64,000 bases of DNA, taken from positions 239,783 to 303,782 of the forward strand of contig NZ_JBBCAS010000005.1 of the NCBI RefSeq assembly GCF_037203765.1, read 5' to 3'. Below, one piece after another: positions 45,089-55,056 of the stretch. Both the position numbers and the translations under genes were made by a program. Under the pieces are notes generated by a model. It saw only the letters and a program-made list of their open reading frames with translations. It was not told the DNA's origin and ran no database searches. The stretch is from Sediminicola sp037203765 (GTDB lineage Bacteria > Bacteroidota > Bacteroidia > Flavobacteriales > Flavobacteriaceae). Numbering within the stretch: position 1 is the stretch's first letter; every line of letters begins with the position of its first letter.

Positions 45089-46072
45089 ATGGCAAAGTAT
45101 AATATCGCGGTTCTTGGCCCAATTCCAAGAGATCATATTACAACCCACCGAGGAGAGATCATAGAAAAGTACGGTTGTGCCACGCATACTGCCATAGGAT
45201 TAGCCCAATTGTTGGGAAATGAAGGAACCGTTCACCTAGTGTCCCATGTCCGTAAAAAGGATGAGGGACCCATAAAGGAAATATTGTCGGACTACTCCAA
45301 TATCAATACAGACCACATCACTTCAGATTTGGATCAGGGAGATGTGATAAGCCTCAAGTTTATTGATCAGAACAACCGATTGGAAAAACAAACGGGATTC
45401 ATGAATCCGATTGTACCCGAGGACCTAAAAAGTCTTATGCATTGCGATGTGTTCGTTTGTGTTCCCATAACAGATTATGAAGTACCACTTGAAACCCTAA
45501 AGTATATTAAACAGAACAGCCAAGGCACTATCATTTTTGATGCCCATGGCCCCACCAATACGGTAACCATGACAGGAGACCGACTTGTAAAATTTTGGAT
45601 CGATCGGGATCAATGGCTGCCATACATCGACGTTTTAAAAATGAACTTGGAAGAATCCAAATGCTGTTGGTTTGAAAAAGAATACGAACTGGAAAATTTG
45701 AAACATGTCAATGATGAAAGCACAGACCATTTGGCTTCCTTTGCAGAATACACCTTAAACCATGGTGTAAAATCCCTAATAGTAACCTTGGACTCCAAGG
45801 GAGGTGCGGTATTCTTCAAAAAAGACAACCAGATCCACCAAGAAATTGTACCCTCCATAAGGGTTAGCAATGTGGTGGACACCACGGGGTGCGGTGATTC
45901 TTTTGCGGGAGGACTTGGTTATGGACTCCTAAAGGACAAAACCAATTATATAAGGGCTGCCAAATACGCCAATGCCTTGGGGGCCCAAAGGACACAAGGC
46001 CGTGACTTTAATGTATTTAAAAATATAGATGAGACCAATAAGATCATATTGGCAACCTATGGCATGGTATAA
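45089..46072 (+). CDS. PfkB family carbohydrate/nucleoside kinase
   Basis: A 327-residue ribokinase-fold enzyme. The C-terminal signature VVDTTGCGDSFAGGLGYGLL carries the catalytic Asp and anion hole; the N-terminal second signature is weaker (KYGCATHTAIGLAQLLG replaces the usual GGxGxN). The LKMNLEES segment is a typical PfkB motif. The substrate is not clear from sequence. It is monocistronic and ends at a bidirectional terminator. Confidence 0.86.
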   Translation: MAKYNIAVLGPIPRDHITTHRGEIIEKYGCATHTAIGLAQLLGNEGTVHLVSHVRKKDEGPIKEILSDYSNINTDHITSDLDQGDVISLKFIDQNNRLEKQTGFMNPIVPEDLKSLMHCDVFVCVPITDYEVPLETLKYIKQNSQGTIIFDAHGPTNTVTMTGDRLVKFWIDRDQWLPYIDVLKMNLEESKCCWFEKEYELENLKHVNDESTDHLASFAEYTLNHGVKSLIVTLDSKGGAVFFKKDNQIHQEIVPSIRVSNVVDTTGCGDSFAGGLGYGLLKDKTNYIRAAKYANALGAQRTQGRDFNVFKNIDETNKIILATYGMV

Positions 46073-46094
46073 TAGGGAGCTTATTTTTATTGAC

Positions 46095-46131
46095 AAAAAA
46101 AAACCTGTTCATGAACGGAACAGGTTTTTTT
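46095..46131. terminator. Bidirectional terminator between kinase and aldehyde dehydrogenase genes
   Basis: AAACCTGTTC/GAACAGGTTT with a 7-nt loop, flanked by A and T runs; it serves both convergent genes. Confidence 0.82.
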
Positions 46132-46174
46132 ATACCAACTATCAAGTTTTGAAACATTCTAAAATGCCTAGGGC

Positions 46175-47569
46175 TTAGCCTCCGATGGTTATCCCCTTTA
46201 CATTGACAAATTCTTTCATTCCAAATCCGCCGTGTTCCCTTCCAAAACCCGAGTTTTTGACGCCCCCAAAAGGCATTGATGGAGAAGCCAGACCGAAGGT
46301 ATTGATAAATACCATGCCAGTATCAAAGTGCTTTTCTGCAAGCTCTGTGGCCCTTTTTATGTTTTTGGCAAATATACCACCTCCAAGGCCAAATCTACTG
46401 TCATTGGCAATACGCATGGCATCTTTTTCATCCTTGGCCTTGATCAATGATGCGACAGGCCCAAAAAGTTCGTCATCATAAGCCGGCTGTCCAGGCATTA
46501 CATTCCCCAGCACGGTTGCTGGATAGTAGTAACCTTCACCCTCTGGTATTTGTCCTCCACATAAGATTTCAGCACCCTTTTCTACACTTTCTTCAACTTG
46601 TTCATGCAAGGTCTTACGGAGATCCTCCCGTGCAATCGGACCAATATCATTTTCCCTGGACATAGGATCACCAACCTTCAACGCTTTCATGGCAGAGACA
46701 AATGAAGACTTAAATCTGTCATATATGGCATCCACAACAATGAACCTCTTTGCTGCAATACAGGTTTCCCCATTATTATAAATACGTCCTTTAACGCAAC
46801 TTTCCACCGCCAATTCCAAATCAGCATCTTCCAAAACAATATACGCATCGTTGCTTCCCAGCTCCAACACCGTTTTTTTCAATTCCTCACCGGCTTTCTT
46901 ACCAATATCCTTTCCCGCTCCAGAACTTCCGGTCAAGGTAACGCCACAAACATAATCATTTTTGATAACGGCATCTGATTGCTCATGGTTAATGACCAGT
47001 ACACTAAAAAGAGATTCTGGCAATCCTGCGGCCGCAAACACCTTTTCCAATAATTTTCCGGAACCGGTAACATTGGAAGCATGCTTTAATAGAATTCCAT
47101 TTCCTGCCATCAAATTTGCTATGGCATATCGTACTACTTGATAGGAAGGGTAGTTCCAGGGTTGTATCCCGTAAATCACACCAATGGGCGAATAGGCTAC
47201 AATTCCTTTACCACCATCGGAAAGTGTTCTGGTTTCACTCTTAAGCTCTTTGGGGCCATTCTCCGCGGTGTATTCACATATGGCTATACAAAGATCTACC
47301 TCACGCTCGCTTTGCGAGAGCAGCTTCCCCATCTCACGGGTCATCAGTTCAGCAATTTCTGCTTTGTGCTTCTGAAGACTCTTCCCCACTGCCTTAATTT
47401 TGTCTGCCCGCTCTTCAAGCGAAACATGTTTCCATGCTTTAAAGGCATTGTGACAATTTTCAATAGTTTTTTCAGCTTCCTGATTCGACATGAATTCATG
47501 ATTCGAAATCTCTTTTCCTGTTGCCGGATTAACGGTTGTTATTACTTTATCTGTGCTTGATGCTTCCAT
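46175..47569 (-). CDS. NAD(P)-dependent succinate-semialdehyde dehydrogenase family protein
   Basis: A 464-residue aldehyde dehydrogenase. The catalytic Glu is in VLELGSNDAYIV and the Cys in NNGETCIAAKR. GVIYGIQPWNYPSYQVVR and PFGGVKNSGFGREHG fit the GabD-like subgroup. It oxidises a semialdehyde, most likely succinate semialdehyde, to the acid. It lies 42 nt after an SDR gene in the same operon, and the SDR may make the aldehyde. Confidence 0.87.
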   Translation of the reverse strand: MEASSTDKVITTVNPATGKEISNHEFMSNQEAEKTIENCHNAFKAWKHVSLEERADKIKAVGKSLQKHKAEIAELMTREMGKLLSQSEREVDLCIAICEYTAENGPKELKSETRTLSDGGKGIVAYSPIGVIYGIQPWNYPSYQVVRYAIANLMAGNGILLKHASNVTGSGKLLEKVFAAAGLPESLFSVLVINHEQSDAVIKNDYVCGVTLTGSSGAGKDIGKKAGEELKKTVLELGSNDAYIVLEDADLELAVESCVKGRIYNNGETCIAAKRFIVVDAIYDRFKSSFVSAMKALKVGDPMSRENDIGPIAREDLRKTLHEQVEESVEKGAEILCGGQIPEGEGYYYPATVLGNVMPGQPAYDDELFGPVASLIKAKDEKDAMRIANDSRFGLGGGIFAKNIKRATELAEKHFDTGMVFINTFGLASPSMPFGGVKNSGFGREHGGFGMKEFVNVKGITIGG

Positions 47570-47611
47570 GTTGCTTTCCTTTATTACTATTATTCTATTA
47601 ATACCCCTCCT

Positions 47612-48352
47612 TTATTGTTGTTCACTCGGCATAATATAAACATCATTGATGTTTACCCGCTTAGGCTGGGTTACGGCATAATAGATTGCCTCTGCAATAT
47701 CCTCTGCTTCCAGGGTGGTCATATTTTTCATTCCCGAAAGCTGCTCTAGTATATCCTTATCGGTAATGGTATCGAGAAGTTCTGTAGAAACAGCTCCCGG
47801 TTCAATCGAAGTAATATTGATCCCATATTTCGGGGACAATTCCTGCCGTAATCCTTCAGAGAACATTTTTACAGCTGCTTTGGTTGCACAATACACAGAT
47901 CCTCCCGGAAAATATTTATAGGCCGCCGTGGAGGAAATATTTACTATATGTCCACTTTTATTTTTGGTTAAAGTTGGCAGAACCGCTGCCACCCCGTTTA
48001 ACACACCTTTGATGTTCACATCAATCATTTTGTCCCATTCCTCCGTTTTTAGCTTTTCTGCATAGGACAGGGGCATGAGTCCGGCATTATTGACCAGGAC
48101 ATCAATAGTCCCGTATGCCTCCAGAGTTTTGGAAACAACCTCTTCAAAATCTTTCTTTTGGGTGACATCTGCGGTTACCACCATGGCTTCACCACCATTT
48201 TTGACAATGGCCTTCTTCACCTCCTGAAGTTTGTCCTGCCTTCGAGCGGACAATACCACCCTTGCTCCGTTTTCTGCAAGTTTAATTGCTGTAGCCTCTC
48301 CAATGCCACTCGATGCACCAGTAATTATGACAACTTTATCTTTCATTTTCAT
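47612..48352 (-). CDS. Short-chain dehydrogenase (YdfG/clavaldehyde-like)
   Basis: A 246-residue classical SDR: ITGASSGIGEATA, NNAG, and catalytic Ser and YCATK near residue 155. The GAVSTELLDTI and C-terminal TQPKRVNINDVYIMPSEQQ segments are typical of the SDR subgroup acting on small hydroxy-acids or aldehydes. First gene of an operon with the aldehyde dehydrogenase. Confidence 0.9.
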   Translation of the reverse strand: MKMKDKVVIITGASSGIGEATAIKLAENGARVVLSARRQDKLQEVKKAIVKNGGEAMVVTADVTQKKDFEEVVSKTLEAYGTIDVLVNNAGLMPLSYAEKLKTEEWDKMIDVNIKGVLNGVAAVLPTLTKNKSGHIVNISSTAAYKYFPGGSVYCATKAAVKMFSEGLRQELSPKYGINITSIEPGAVSTELLDTITDKDILEQLSGMKNMTTLEAEDIAEAIYYAVTQPKRVNINDVYIMPSEQQ

Positions 48353-48790
48353 AGCGTTTTTTTTGATTTAAAGTAAAGTTGAATCTTTTTACGGTCAATA
48401 CTTTGCTCATATCAAGGCAACATTGACGCTAAACCTATTGTTATGAATAGTTTAACGTTTTAGGTCCACACGTAGACCATTCACCAGGAACATAGTCCAC
48501 GTGCCAAAAGCCAATACTGTTCACAACGCACCTCTTGCCAAACGAACGGTTTAGGGAAATGAAGTGTTCCAGGAACCAACATAGCAGCATAGGAAATGGC
48601 AACGGACAAAGCCTATGTTGAACATCCGAAACTTGGCATAAAAACCATCGCCTTTAGAAAAAATGTTGGCATGAATTCCCAAAGAAACCCTTGGATTGGA
48701 TTTTGATTGCGGGAATAGAAGAGATTGAAATATGTGGTTAATGCTATAAACGAAAAAATCCCGTTCACAAAGTGAACAGGATTTTTTTTG
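48353..48790. other. Intergenic region between the SDR gene and tRNA-Val(TAC)
   Basis: 438 bp without a gene. The right end holds the tRNA terminator (48753-48789). The left end should hold the minus-strand SDR promoter; no exact -7 match was found. No structured RNA recognised. Confidence 0.5.
48753..48789 (-). terminator. Terminator of tRNA-Val(TAC)
   Basis: AATCCCGTTCAC/GTGAACAGGATT (one mismatch) with a 3-nt loop and a run of T on the minus strand, 2 nt past the tRNA end. Confidence 0.75.
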
Positions 48791-48865
48791 TGGGCCCTAC
48801 TGGGTTCGAACCAGTGACCCCCTGCTTGTAAGGCAGGTGCTCTGAACCAGCTGAGCTAAGAGCCC
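48791..48865 (-). tRNA. tRNA-Val(TAC)
   Basis: The minus strand folds as a cloverleaf: acceptor GGGCTCT/AGGGCCC (one wobble), D-stem GCTC/GAGC, anticodon stem CCTGC/GCAGG, T-arm ACTGG-TTCGAAC-CCAGT. The loop CTTACAA gives anticodon TAC (valine). CCA is not encoded. Confidence 0.95.
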
Positions 48866-48970
48866 GTACTTAAAAACCAATCTTTCAATTAATTTCCGCT
48901 TCTCATTTCCAGAAGCGAGTGCAAATATAATATAGTTTTTGAATCCCCAAAAGAAAAATTGAAAAAATAA

Positions 48971-50182
48971 TTAAACTACTTCTGCTACCACAAAATTACT
49001 CCCACCAACGAATATGAAATCTGAGCTTTTTGCCCCGTTCTTCGCCGCTTCAAATGCCTCAACCACAGATTTGTACACATCTCCAAAAAGTCCATAGGCC
49101 CCAGCCCGCTCCTTTAAGATATTCTCGTCCAATTTTCTTTCAATTTGTGGAGCACAAAAATAGTAGGTAGCTTCTTTAGGAAAAAGGGGCAAGATAGCCT
49201 CCAAATTCTTCTCTTTTACAAAGCCCAAAACCAAATGTAGGGTTTTGAACTTCTGTTGATGGATCTGTTGTATAACTACTGAAAGACCTTCACCATTATG
49301 GGCCGTATCACAAACCGTCAATGGTTCTTCTCCCAATATCTGCCATCTTCCCATCAACCCGGTATTTTCCACTACCTTTAAAAGTCCGGCTATTATATGC
49401 TCCTCGGTTACGTGATAACCCTTGAGCTGTTTCAAGGTGGCCAACACCCCTTTAACGTTCATTTTTTGATAATTTCCCAATAGGGAGGTCTTATAATCCG
49501 GAAGGGATTCATGTGCAGCAAAGACAATGACTGCATTTCGTTCCTGAGCAGCCCTTAAAAAGACTTCTGCTACTTCTTGCTGGTACTCACTGATCACCAC
49601 GGGGATATTGGGCTTGATGACCCCGGCCTTTTCAGATGCAATTTCCGGGAGGGTGGTGCCCAACATATCCATATGGTCCAAACCAATGTTGGTAATCAGG
49701 GAAACCTCGGGTATGATAATATTTGTTGAATCGAGCCTTCCCCCCAACCCTACTTCTATAATGGCAATATCTACTTGCTCCATGGCAAAGAAATCAAAAG
49801 CCATACCTACGGTCATTTCGAAAAAAGAAAGCTTGTTCAGGGTCAGAAACTCCCTGTTTTTATCAATAAAATTGATCACATACTCCTCCCCTACATGGGC
49901 TCCATTTATTTTTATTCGTTCCCTAAAATCCTTTAAATGAGGGGAAGTATAAAGTCCCACCTTATATCCTGCCTCTTGAAGTACAGAGGCCAACATATGA
50001 CTACTTGAACCTTTACCATTGGTACCGGCTACATGTATGGTCTTGAATTTTTTTTCGGGATGGTTTAGATGATTTGCGAGCTTAAGGATATTATCCAACT
50101 TACCGTTAAAGGCCGACTTTCCCTTTAGTTGGTACATTGGAAGCTGTGCAAACATCCAATCCAAGGTTTCCTGATAAGTCAT
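48971..50182 (-). CDS. folC: Bifunctional folylpolyglutamate synthase/dihydrofolate synthase
   Basis: A 403-residue Mur-ligase-like enzyme. HVAGTNGKGSSSHMLA is the P-loop, LYTSPHLKDFRERI the family signature, and DTAHNGEGL the conserved C-domain motif. It adds glutamate to dihydropteroate and folates. It follows the tonB-like gene by 3 nt, and this linkage to the TonB/Exb operon is common in flavobacteria. Confidence 0.94.
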   Translation of the reverse strand: MTYQETLDWMFAQLPMYQLKGKSAFNGKLDNILKLANHLNHPEKKFKTIHVAGTNGKGSSSHMLASVLQEAGYKVGLYTSPHLKDFRERIKINGAHVGEEYVINFIDKNREFLTLNKLSFFEMTVGMAFDFFAMEQVDIAIIEVGLGGRLDSTNIIIPEVSLITNIGLDHMDMLGTTLPEIASEKAGVIKPNIPVVISEYQQEVAEVFLRAAQERNAVIVFAAHESLPDYKTSLLGNYQKMNVKGVLATLKQLKGYHVTEEHIIAGLLKVVENTGLMGRWQILGEEPLTVCDTAHNGEGLSVVIQQIHQQKFKTLHLVLGFVKEKNLEAILPLFPKEATYYFCAPQIERKLDENILKERAGAYGLFGDVYKSVVEAFEAAKNGAKSSDFIFVGGSNFVVAEVV

Positions 50183-50185
50183 GAA

Positions 50186-51025
50186 TTATTCGCCCAATTT
50201 AAAATTGACGACAACGAATCCAATTTGCTGACTGGGTGCGTTGGAATCCAAATTCCATTTATGCATAAAGGCAGTTCTTTTGGCGGGATCCAAGAGACAT
50301 GGGCTGTTATTTGTGGTTCCTTTTACTCCTGGGGTGGCACTTACCACCTTTCCATTTCTATCTACCACTATTTTTACAACGACCCTTCCTTCTTCATTAC
50401 ATTCCTGTTGAACCTTGCCTTGGCTTACCAAGGATCTTCCATTAAGTCCATAACCCCCCGTTCCGGAACCAGAGCCCGCACTACCATAATAACTTGTGGC
50501 GTACGGATCACCATCAGGCTGTCCTTTATCTCCGGCCCTGTTATCGTTACCTTCGCTACCAGAAGCGGTACCGTCATTCTTAGGTCCGTTTATAATACTG
50601 GACAGTGCATCGGTAGTTGATTTGGAAGGCTTGGGCTTTTCAACAGGCTTCTTTACCTCTTCTTTAGGCTTGGAGTCTACCTTGGGTGTGTTTTTAACCT
50701 CCTTCTTCTTTGGAGGGATCACCGGGGCGTCCGTATCTTCACTTGTCAGCACCTCTTCCATTTTCTCTTTAGGCGTTTCTGTCACCGTGGCCTCAACCTT
50801 TTGCTGAGGCTGTACTTCTTGTTTCGGTGCGGTCTTTATCAGTTCCTTGGGCTGAACATTTCCAGAGCCAAATTCTGTGGTACCAAAATTAACAGAAATT
50901 CCATTTTCTATGGGCGGATCCATGTAGGTAAGACCTATATAAAAAAGCAATAGCAGTAGTGCACTTAACAAAACTGTTGTAAGTGTGAAGGATTTTTTCT
51001 TGTGTTTTGTATCTAAAAAAAACAT
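50186..51025 (-). CDS. TonB-like energy transducer
   Basis: A 279-residue protein with one N-terminal membrane helix (about 14-36), a long Pro/Lys/Glu-rich spacer (70-150), a Gly/Ser-rich segment (150-190), and a C-terminal TonB-like fold (GRVVVKIVVDRNGKVVSA). It should couple the proton gradient from ExbB/ExbD to outer-membrane transport. ATG overlaps the exbD stop by one base. Confidence 0.88.
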   Translation of the reverse strand: MFFLDTKHKKKSFTLTTVLLSALLLLLFYIGLTYMDPPIENGISVNFGTTEFGSGNVQPKELIKTAPKQEVQPQQKVEATVTETPKEKMEEVLTSEDTDAPVIPPKKKEVKNTPKVDSKPKEEVKKPVEKPKPSKSTTDALSSIINGPKNDGTASGSEGNDNRAGDKGQPDGDPYATSYYGSAGSGSGTGGYGLNGRSLVSQGKVQQECNEEGRVVVKIVVDRNGKVVSATPGVKGTTNNSPCLLDPAKRTAFMHKWNLDSNAPSQQIGFVVVNFKLGE

Positions 51026-51411
51026 TAATTGGGTCGCACGGCCAAGATGACCTTATAATTGTTCCTGTTAGCGATTTCCATAACGTTGACCGCCTCTTTG
51101 ATGGCAACATTTTCTTCCGCCCTCAGTATAATTGTAGGCTTATCCTGTCCTTCCAGTGCCTTTTTTAATTCTACTTCAACATATGCACCATTGATCCTCT
51201 CGTTGTTCACGTAGTACTCCAAGTCCTTGGTAATACTCACGGAAACATTTTGGGTATTGGTGGATTTCCCCTTTGCTTTGGGCAACAACAAATCCAAGGC
51301 ATTTGGCGAATTTGCTGTTAGCATGAAGAAAATCAGCAACAGAAATACGATGTCCGTCATGGAGGACATACTAAAATCTGGACTGACCTTATTTCTTCCT
51401 TTTAGTTTCAT
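51025..51411 (-). CDS. exbD: ExbD/TolR biopolymer transport protein
   Basis: A 128-residue protein with one membrane helix (about 18-38, DIVFLLLIFFMLTANS) including the conserved Asp needed for proton flow. The periplasmic domain follows. It starts 9 nt after exbB and overlaps the tonB-like gene by one base. Confidence 0.93.
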   Translation of the reverse strand: MKLKGRNKVSPDFSMSSMTDIVFLLLIFFMLTANSPNALDLLLPKAKGKSTNTQNVSVSITKDLEYYVNNERINGAYVEVELKKALEGQDKPTIILRAEENVAIKEAVNVMEIANRNNYKVILAVRPN

Positions 51412-51420
51412 ACCTGTAGA

Positions 51421-52113
51421 TTAAAGGGGTTCGTTCAACAGATCCAAAAATTCCACGGCATTGGCCTCCATCTTATGTACTACCTTATCCGTTCTGTTGA
51501 CCAAATGGTTATATCCTATATACGCAATAATACCAACAATTAGACCCGCAACGGTCGTAGTCATTGCAGTATAGATCCCCGAAGCCAAGGACCCCATTTC
51601 CGCCTGGCCCCCGTTACTTGCCATTTGATGGAAGGCAAGAATCATACCAATAACGGTTCCCAAAAATCCAATCATGGGCGCAGCACCGGCAACGGTCGCA
51701 AGAACACTTACGTTCTTCTCCAATTTGTATACTTCCAAGGTACCGGCATTTTCAATTGCCGTGTTGATATCATCCAGGGGCTTCCCGATTCTGGAAATTC
51801 CTTTTTCCGTTAATCTGGCCACCGGAGAATCAGTCTGGGCACATAACAACTTTGCCGCTTCCAACTTTCCGTTGGACACATGGTCCCTGATCTGGTTCAT
51901 AAAGTTACTATCTATCTTTGAGGCCGCCTTAATGGCAAAGATGCGCTCAAAATAGATATACAACGCTACAAACAACATGACAAACAATACCGAAATGATA
52001 AGGATACTTCCCGTACCACCATCGACGATCAAATCGATGATTGAAAGTGTTTTTTCCTCTGATACAACGGCGTCAAGAGCCGGATCTTGGACAAGATCTT
52101 GAAATATTAACAT
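51421..52113 (-). CDS. exbB: MotA/TolQ/ExbB proton channel protein
   Basis: A 230-residue protein with three membrane helices. The VAGAAPMIGFLGTVIGMI and MTTTVAGLIVGIIAYIGYN segments are the ExbB/TolQ signature. It forms the inner-membrane channel with ExbD and energises TonB. First gene of exbB-exbD-tonB-folC. Confidence 0.93.
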   Translation of the reverse strand: MLIFQDLVQDPALDAVVSEEKTLSIIDLIVDGGTGSILIISVLFVMLFVALYIYFERIFAIKAASKIDSNFMNQIRDHVSNGKLEAAKLLCAQTDSPVARLTEKGISRIGKPLDDINTAIENAGTLEVYKLEKNVSVLATVAGAAPMIGFLGTVIGMILAFHQMASNGGQAEMGSLASGIYTAMTTTVAGLIVGIIAYIGYNHLVNRTDKVVHKMEANAVEFLDLLNEPL

Positions 52114-52162
52114 AGGTTCTCTTAATTAGTGTTGCCGTTATAACGGTAATTTGTCATTTAAA

Positions 52163-53494
52163 TTATGCGTTCAATATTAAATCTCTCAACAAAATAAATG
52201 ATACTGCCCCAGCCAAGAATCCAACCAGTGCCAACCATGCTATTTTCTTAAGGTACCAGAAGAAATCTATCTTTTCCATTCCCATGGCAACCACCCCTGC
52301 GGCAGAACCTATAATAAGCATACTACCCCCGGTTCCAGCGGAATAAGCAATAAAATGCCATAGCGGGCTATCCATTCCTTCGGAGAACATACCAATACTG
52401 GCAGCAACCAACGGAACGTTATCTATTACGGCAGATCCCGCACCCAATAACATCACTACAATATCCGTATTGGGAATGGCAGAATTTAATCCCTCTGCAA
52501 AATGGAACAGCATACCCAAAGATTCAAGGGCGGCTACAGCCAATAAGATTCCCAAGAAGAACAAGATACTGGGAAGTTCAATTTTGGAAAGCGAAGAATG
52601 TACCGGGCTATGGTGCGCAGCAGCGTCACTCTCCCCGTCCACTGTAGAAAGACTGAATTTGGAACTACTGTAGATTTCCGCAAATGTAGCTACAATCGCC
52701 AAAGACAACATCATCCCCACATATGGAGGAAGATGGGTGATTGTTTTAAAGAACGGAACAAAAACAATGGCCCCAAGTCCCAAATACAACATAGTAGATC
52801 CAAATTTTGATTTTGGCGCTTCATCATCAAATTCACCATCTATGTTTCCTTGAAATGCCTTAAATCTACTGGCTATTATCGTTGGAATCACCATACATAC
52901 AATAGAAGGCAATAATACGTGCTCTACCAATTGTAAGGCCGAAACCTTGTTGGCTATCCACAACATAGTAGTTGTAACATCGCCAATGGGAGACCAGGCT
53001 CCACCGGCATTGGCAGCTATGATGACCATACCCGCGAACCACAATCTGGTTTCCCTGTCCCTGATTACTTTTTGCAAAATTGTGATCAATACAATGGTAG
53101 CCGTGAGGTTATCAATGATCGCCGACAGAATAAAGGCAAGAATAGAGAACAACCACAACAGTTTCTTTTTGCTCCTAGTCTTTATAAACCCTTTAATGGT
53201 AGCGAATCCATCAAAATAATCAATGATCTCAACTATGGTCATGGCCCCTAGAAGGAATACCAATATTTCTGCTGTCTTTCCCAGGTGGTGCAGCAATATT
53301 TCATCGATATGAGTAGGCTCCAATTCCCTTAACTCTGCATTGACCTCAAAAACGGGCAAGTGCGTCAAGGCAATAATGGCCCATAGCAATGCCATCATGG
53401 CCAAAGCGGGTATCAGCTTATCAATCTTTAGGTTGTGCTCTAGGGTTATTGCCAAATAACCCACAATAAATACAATAATAATAATGCTCTCCAT
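52163..53494 (-). CDS. nhaD: Na+/H+ antiporter NhaD
   Basis: A 443-residue ion transporter with about 12 helices. DNLTATIVLITILQK and ANAGGAWSPIGDVTTTMLW are the core motifs of the NhaD/CitM family; the second part repeats AVIDNVPLVAA and GTGGSMLIIGSAAGV. It exports Na+ (and Li+) in exchange for protons, as expected for a marine cell. It is 16 nt after the amino-acid dehydrogenase and 49 nt before exbB. Confidence 0.92.
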   Translation of the reverse strand: MESIIIIVFIVGYLAITLEHNLKIDKLIPALAMMALLWAIIALTHLPVFEVNAELRELEPTHIDEILLHHLGKTAEILVFLLGAMTIVEIIDYFDGFATIKGFIKTRSKKKLLWLFSILAFILSAIIDNLTATIVLITILQKVIRDRETRLWFAGMVIIAANAGGAWSPIGDVTTTMLWIANKVSALQLVEHVLLPSIVCMVIPTIIASRFKAFQGNIDGEFDDEAPKSKFGSTMLYLGLGAIVFVPFFKTITHLPPYVGMMLSLAIVATFAEIYSSSKFSLSTVDGESDAAAHHSPVHSSLSKIELPSILFFLGILLAVAALESLGMLFHFAEGLNSAIPNTDIVVMLLGAGSAVIDNVPLVAASIGMFSEGMDSPLWHFIAYSAGTGGSMLIIGSAAGVVAMGMEKIDFFWYLKKIAWLALVGFLAGAVSFILLRDLILNA

Positions 53495-53510
53495 ATTCGG
53501 TTGGTTTAAT

Positions 53511-54737
53511 TTATACTAATTGTTTCAATGCAATCTCAAAGGCGGTTTTGCTCAAATTCACTTTGGATGCATTTTGTTTAAAAATATTCAAAATTGCTTT
53601 ACGGATCGTTTCGGAAGTGTCCTGAAAAATCAATTCATCATCCATGGGAACCCTGCGCTCCATAAAATAAGCAAATACCCTGGCCATACCACAATTGGAT
53701 ATGAAATCTGGTATCAGACTCACCTTTTCGTCTGTATACTCCATGATAGGCCCAAAAAATATCTCCTTATCCGCAAAGGGAACGTTGGCCCCACAGCTGA
53801 TAACCTCAAGACCCGAATCGATCATTTTACCGATCTGTTCCTTGGTAATCAGACGTGATGCCGCGCAAGGTGCAAATATCTCTGTTTGAATATTCCAAAT
53901 TTTACTGTTGATTTCCTCAAAGGACATCATCCCATCGGCAACCAGGGTATTCCCCTTTTTATGCAGATAAAATTCTTTTATTTCCTCAAAAGTGAATCCC
54001 TCCTCTTTTATTACTCCACCATCACGGTCTATGATACCCACGACTTTTGCACCCATCTGTGCAAAATAGAATGCGGCAGCGGCCCCTACATTTCCAAAAC
54101 CTTGGACTACAGCTCTTTTTCCTTTTACCGTACCGCCAAAAATATCGTAATAATGCCTTACTGCCTCTGCCACACCATAACCGGTTATCATATCGGCTAC
54201 CGTATATTTCCTTGCCGTTGACGGCGAATATTTACTGCTCTCCAAAACCTTGATCACTCCCAGTCTCAATTGGCCGATCCTATTGATCTTATCCGCTTCC
54301 GTTGGTTTAAAGTGACCGTTAAAAACACCTTCTTGAGGGTGCCACACCCCTGAATCCTCCGTAATGGGGATAACCTCGTGAATTTCGTCAACGTTTAGAT
54401 CCCCTCCGGTTCCGTAATAACTCTTTAACAAAGGGGATACGGCACGGTACCATCTTTCCAGGACACCTTTCTTCCTAGGGTCGTTCGGATTGAAATTAAT
54501 ACCCGATTTTGCACCACCTATGGACGGACCTGAAACAGTGAACTTCACCTCCATGGTCTTTGCCAATGACAATACCTCGTTCATATCCAATCCTTCCCGC
54601 ATCCTGGTACCACCTCCAGCAGCCCCTCCCCTAAGGGAGTTTATTACGGTCCAGCCTTCAGCTTCGGTTTCTGGATCCTTCCAATTAAATACAATTTCAG
54701 GGGCCTTATTTTCGTAAATACTAAGTAGTTCTTTCAT
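53511..54737 (-). CDS. Glu/Leu/Phe/Val family amino-acid dehydrogenase
   Basis: A 408-residue dehydrogenase. The substrate Lys lies in GPSIGGAKSGINFNP (Ser follows the Lys, where most members have Gly), and VQGFGNVGAAAAFYFAQMG is the dinucleotide loop. It oxidatively deaminates an amino acid, most likely glutamate or a branched-chain one; residues for choosing are not decisive. It begins the minus-strand run ending with folC. It lies near gltBD, so nitrogen metabolism genes cluster here. Confidence 0.9.
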   Translation of the reverse strand: MKELLSIYENKAPEIVFNWKDPETEAEGWTVINSLRGGAAGGGTRMREGLDMNEVLSLAKTMEVKFTVSGPSIGGAKSGINFNPNDPRKKGVLERWYRAVSPLLKSYYGTGGDLNVDEIHEVIPITEDSGVWHPQEGVFNGHFKPTEADKINRIGQLRLGVIKVLESSKYSPSTARKYTVADMITGYGVAEAVRHYYDIFGGTVKGKRAVVQGFGNVGAAAAFYFAQMGAKVVGIIDRDGGVIKEEGFTFEEIKEFYLHKKGNTLVADGMMSFEEINSKIWNIQTEIFAPCAASRLITKEQIGKMIDSGLEVISCGANVPFADKEIFFGPIMEYTDEKVSLIPDFISNCGMARVFAYFMERRVPMDDELIFQDTSETIRKAILNIFKQNASKVNLSKTAFEIALKQLV

Positions 54738-55056
54738 TAAAATCGATCAATTATTTTCTTTTATACACTAACAGTTCTATCATACTTCCTTCAAAATCAT
54801 TTAGTTATCCGCCCTCAAGGGAGCTAATGCTGTCTCATAAATTTTATGTTTAAATCAATCGATCTTGTCACACTGCAACAAATATAAAAATATTGAGTTG
54901 GTTTTACGTTTTTTAACCTTTGCTAATGAAAAATAATTTCATCTCTGTTAAATTATATTTAGATCCTAAAAATACGTTATAATGCACAAAACATAATTGA
55001 ATATTTGTCAACATAGACGTATATTTGAGCCACATTTTTAATCATATCGCATATTT
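54738..55056. other. Divergent promoter region between the dehydrogenase and acyl-CoA dehydrogenase genes
   Basis: 319 bp, AT-rich. It contains an exact -7 element for the acyl-CoA dehydrogenase (55020-55027) with a possible TTG -33 at 54997-54999, spacer 20. No gene is seen. Confidence 0.55.
55020..55027 (+). promoter_or_regulatory. -7 element of the acyl-CoA dehydrogenase promoter
   Basis: TATATTTG, exact TAnnTTTG match, 29 nt before the ATG, with TTG at 54997-54999 as -33. Confidence 0.6.
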
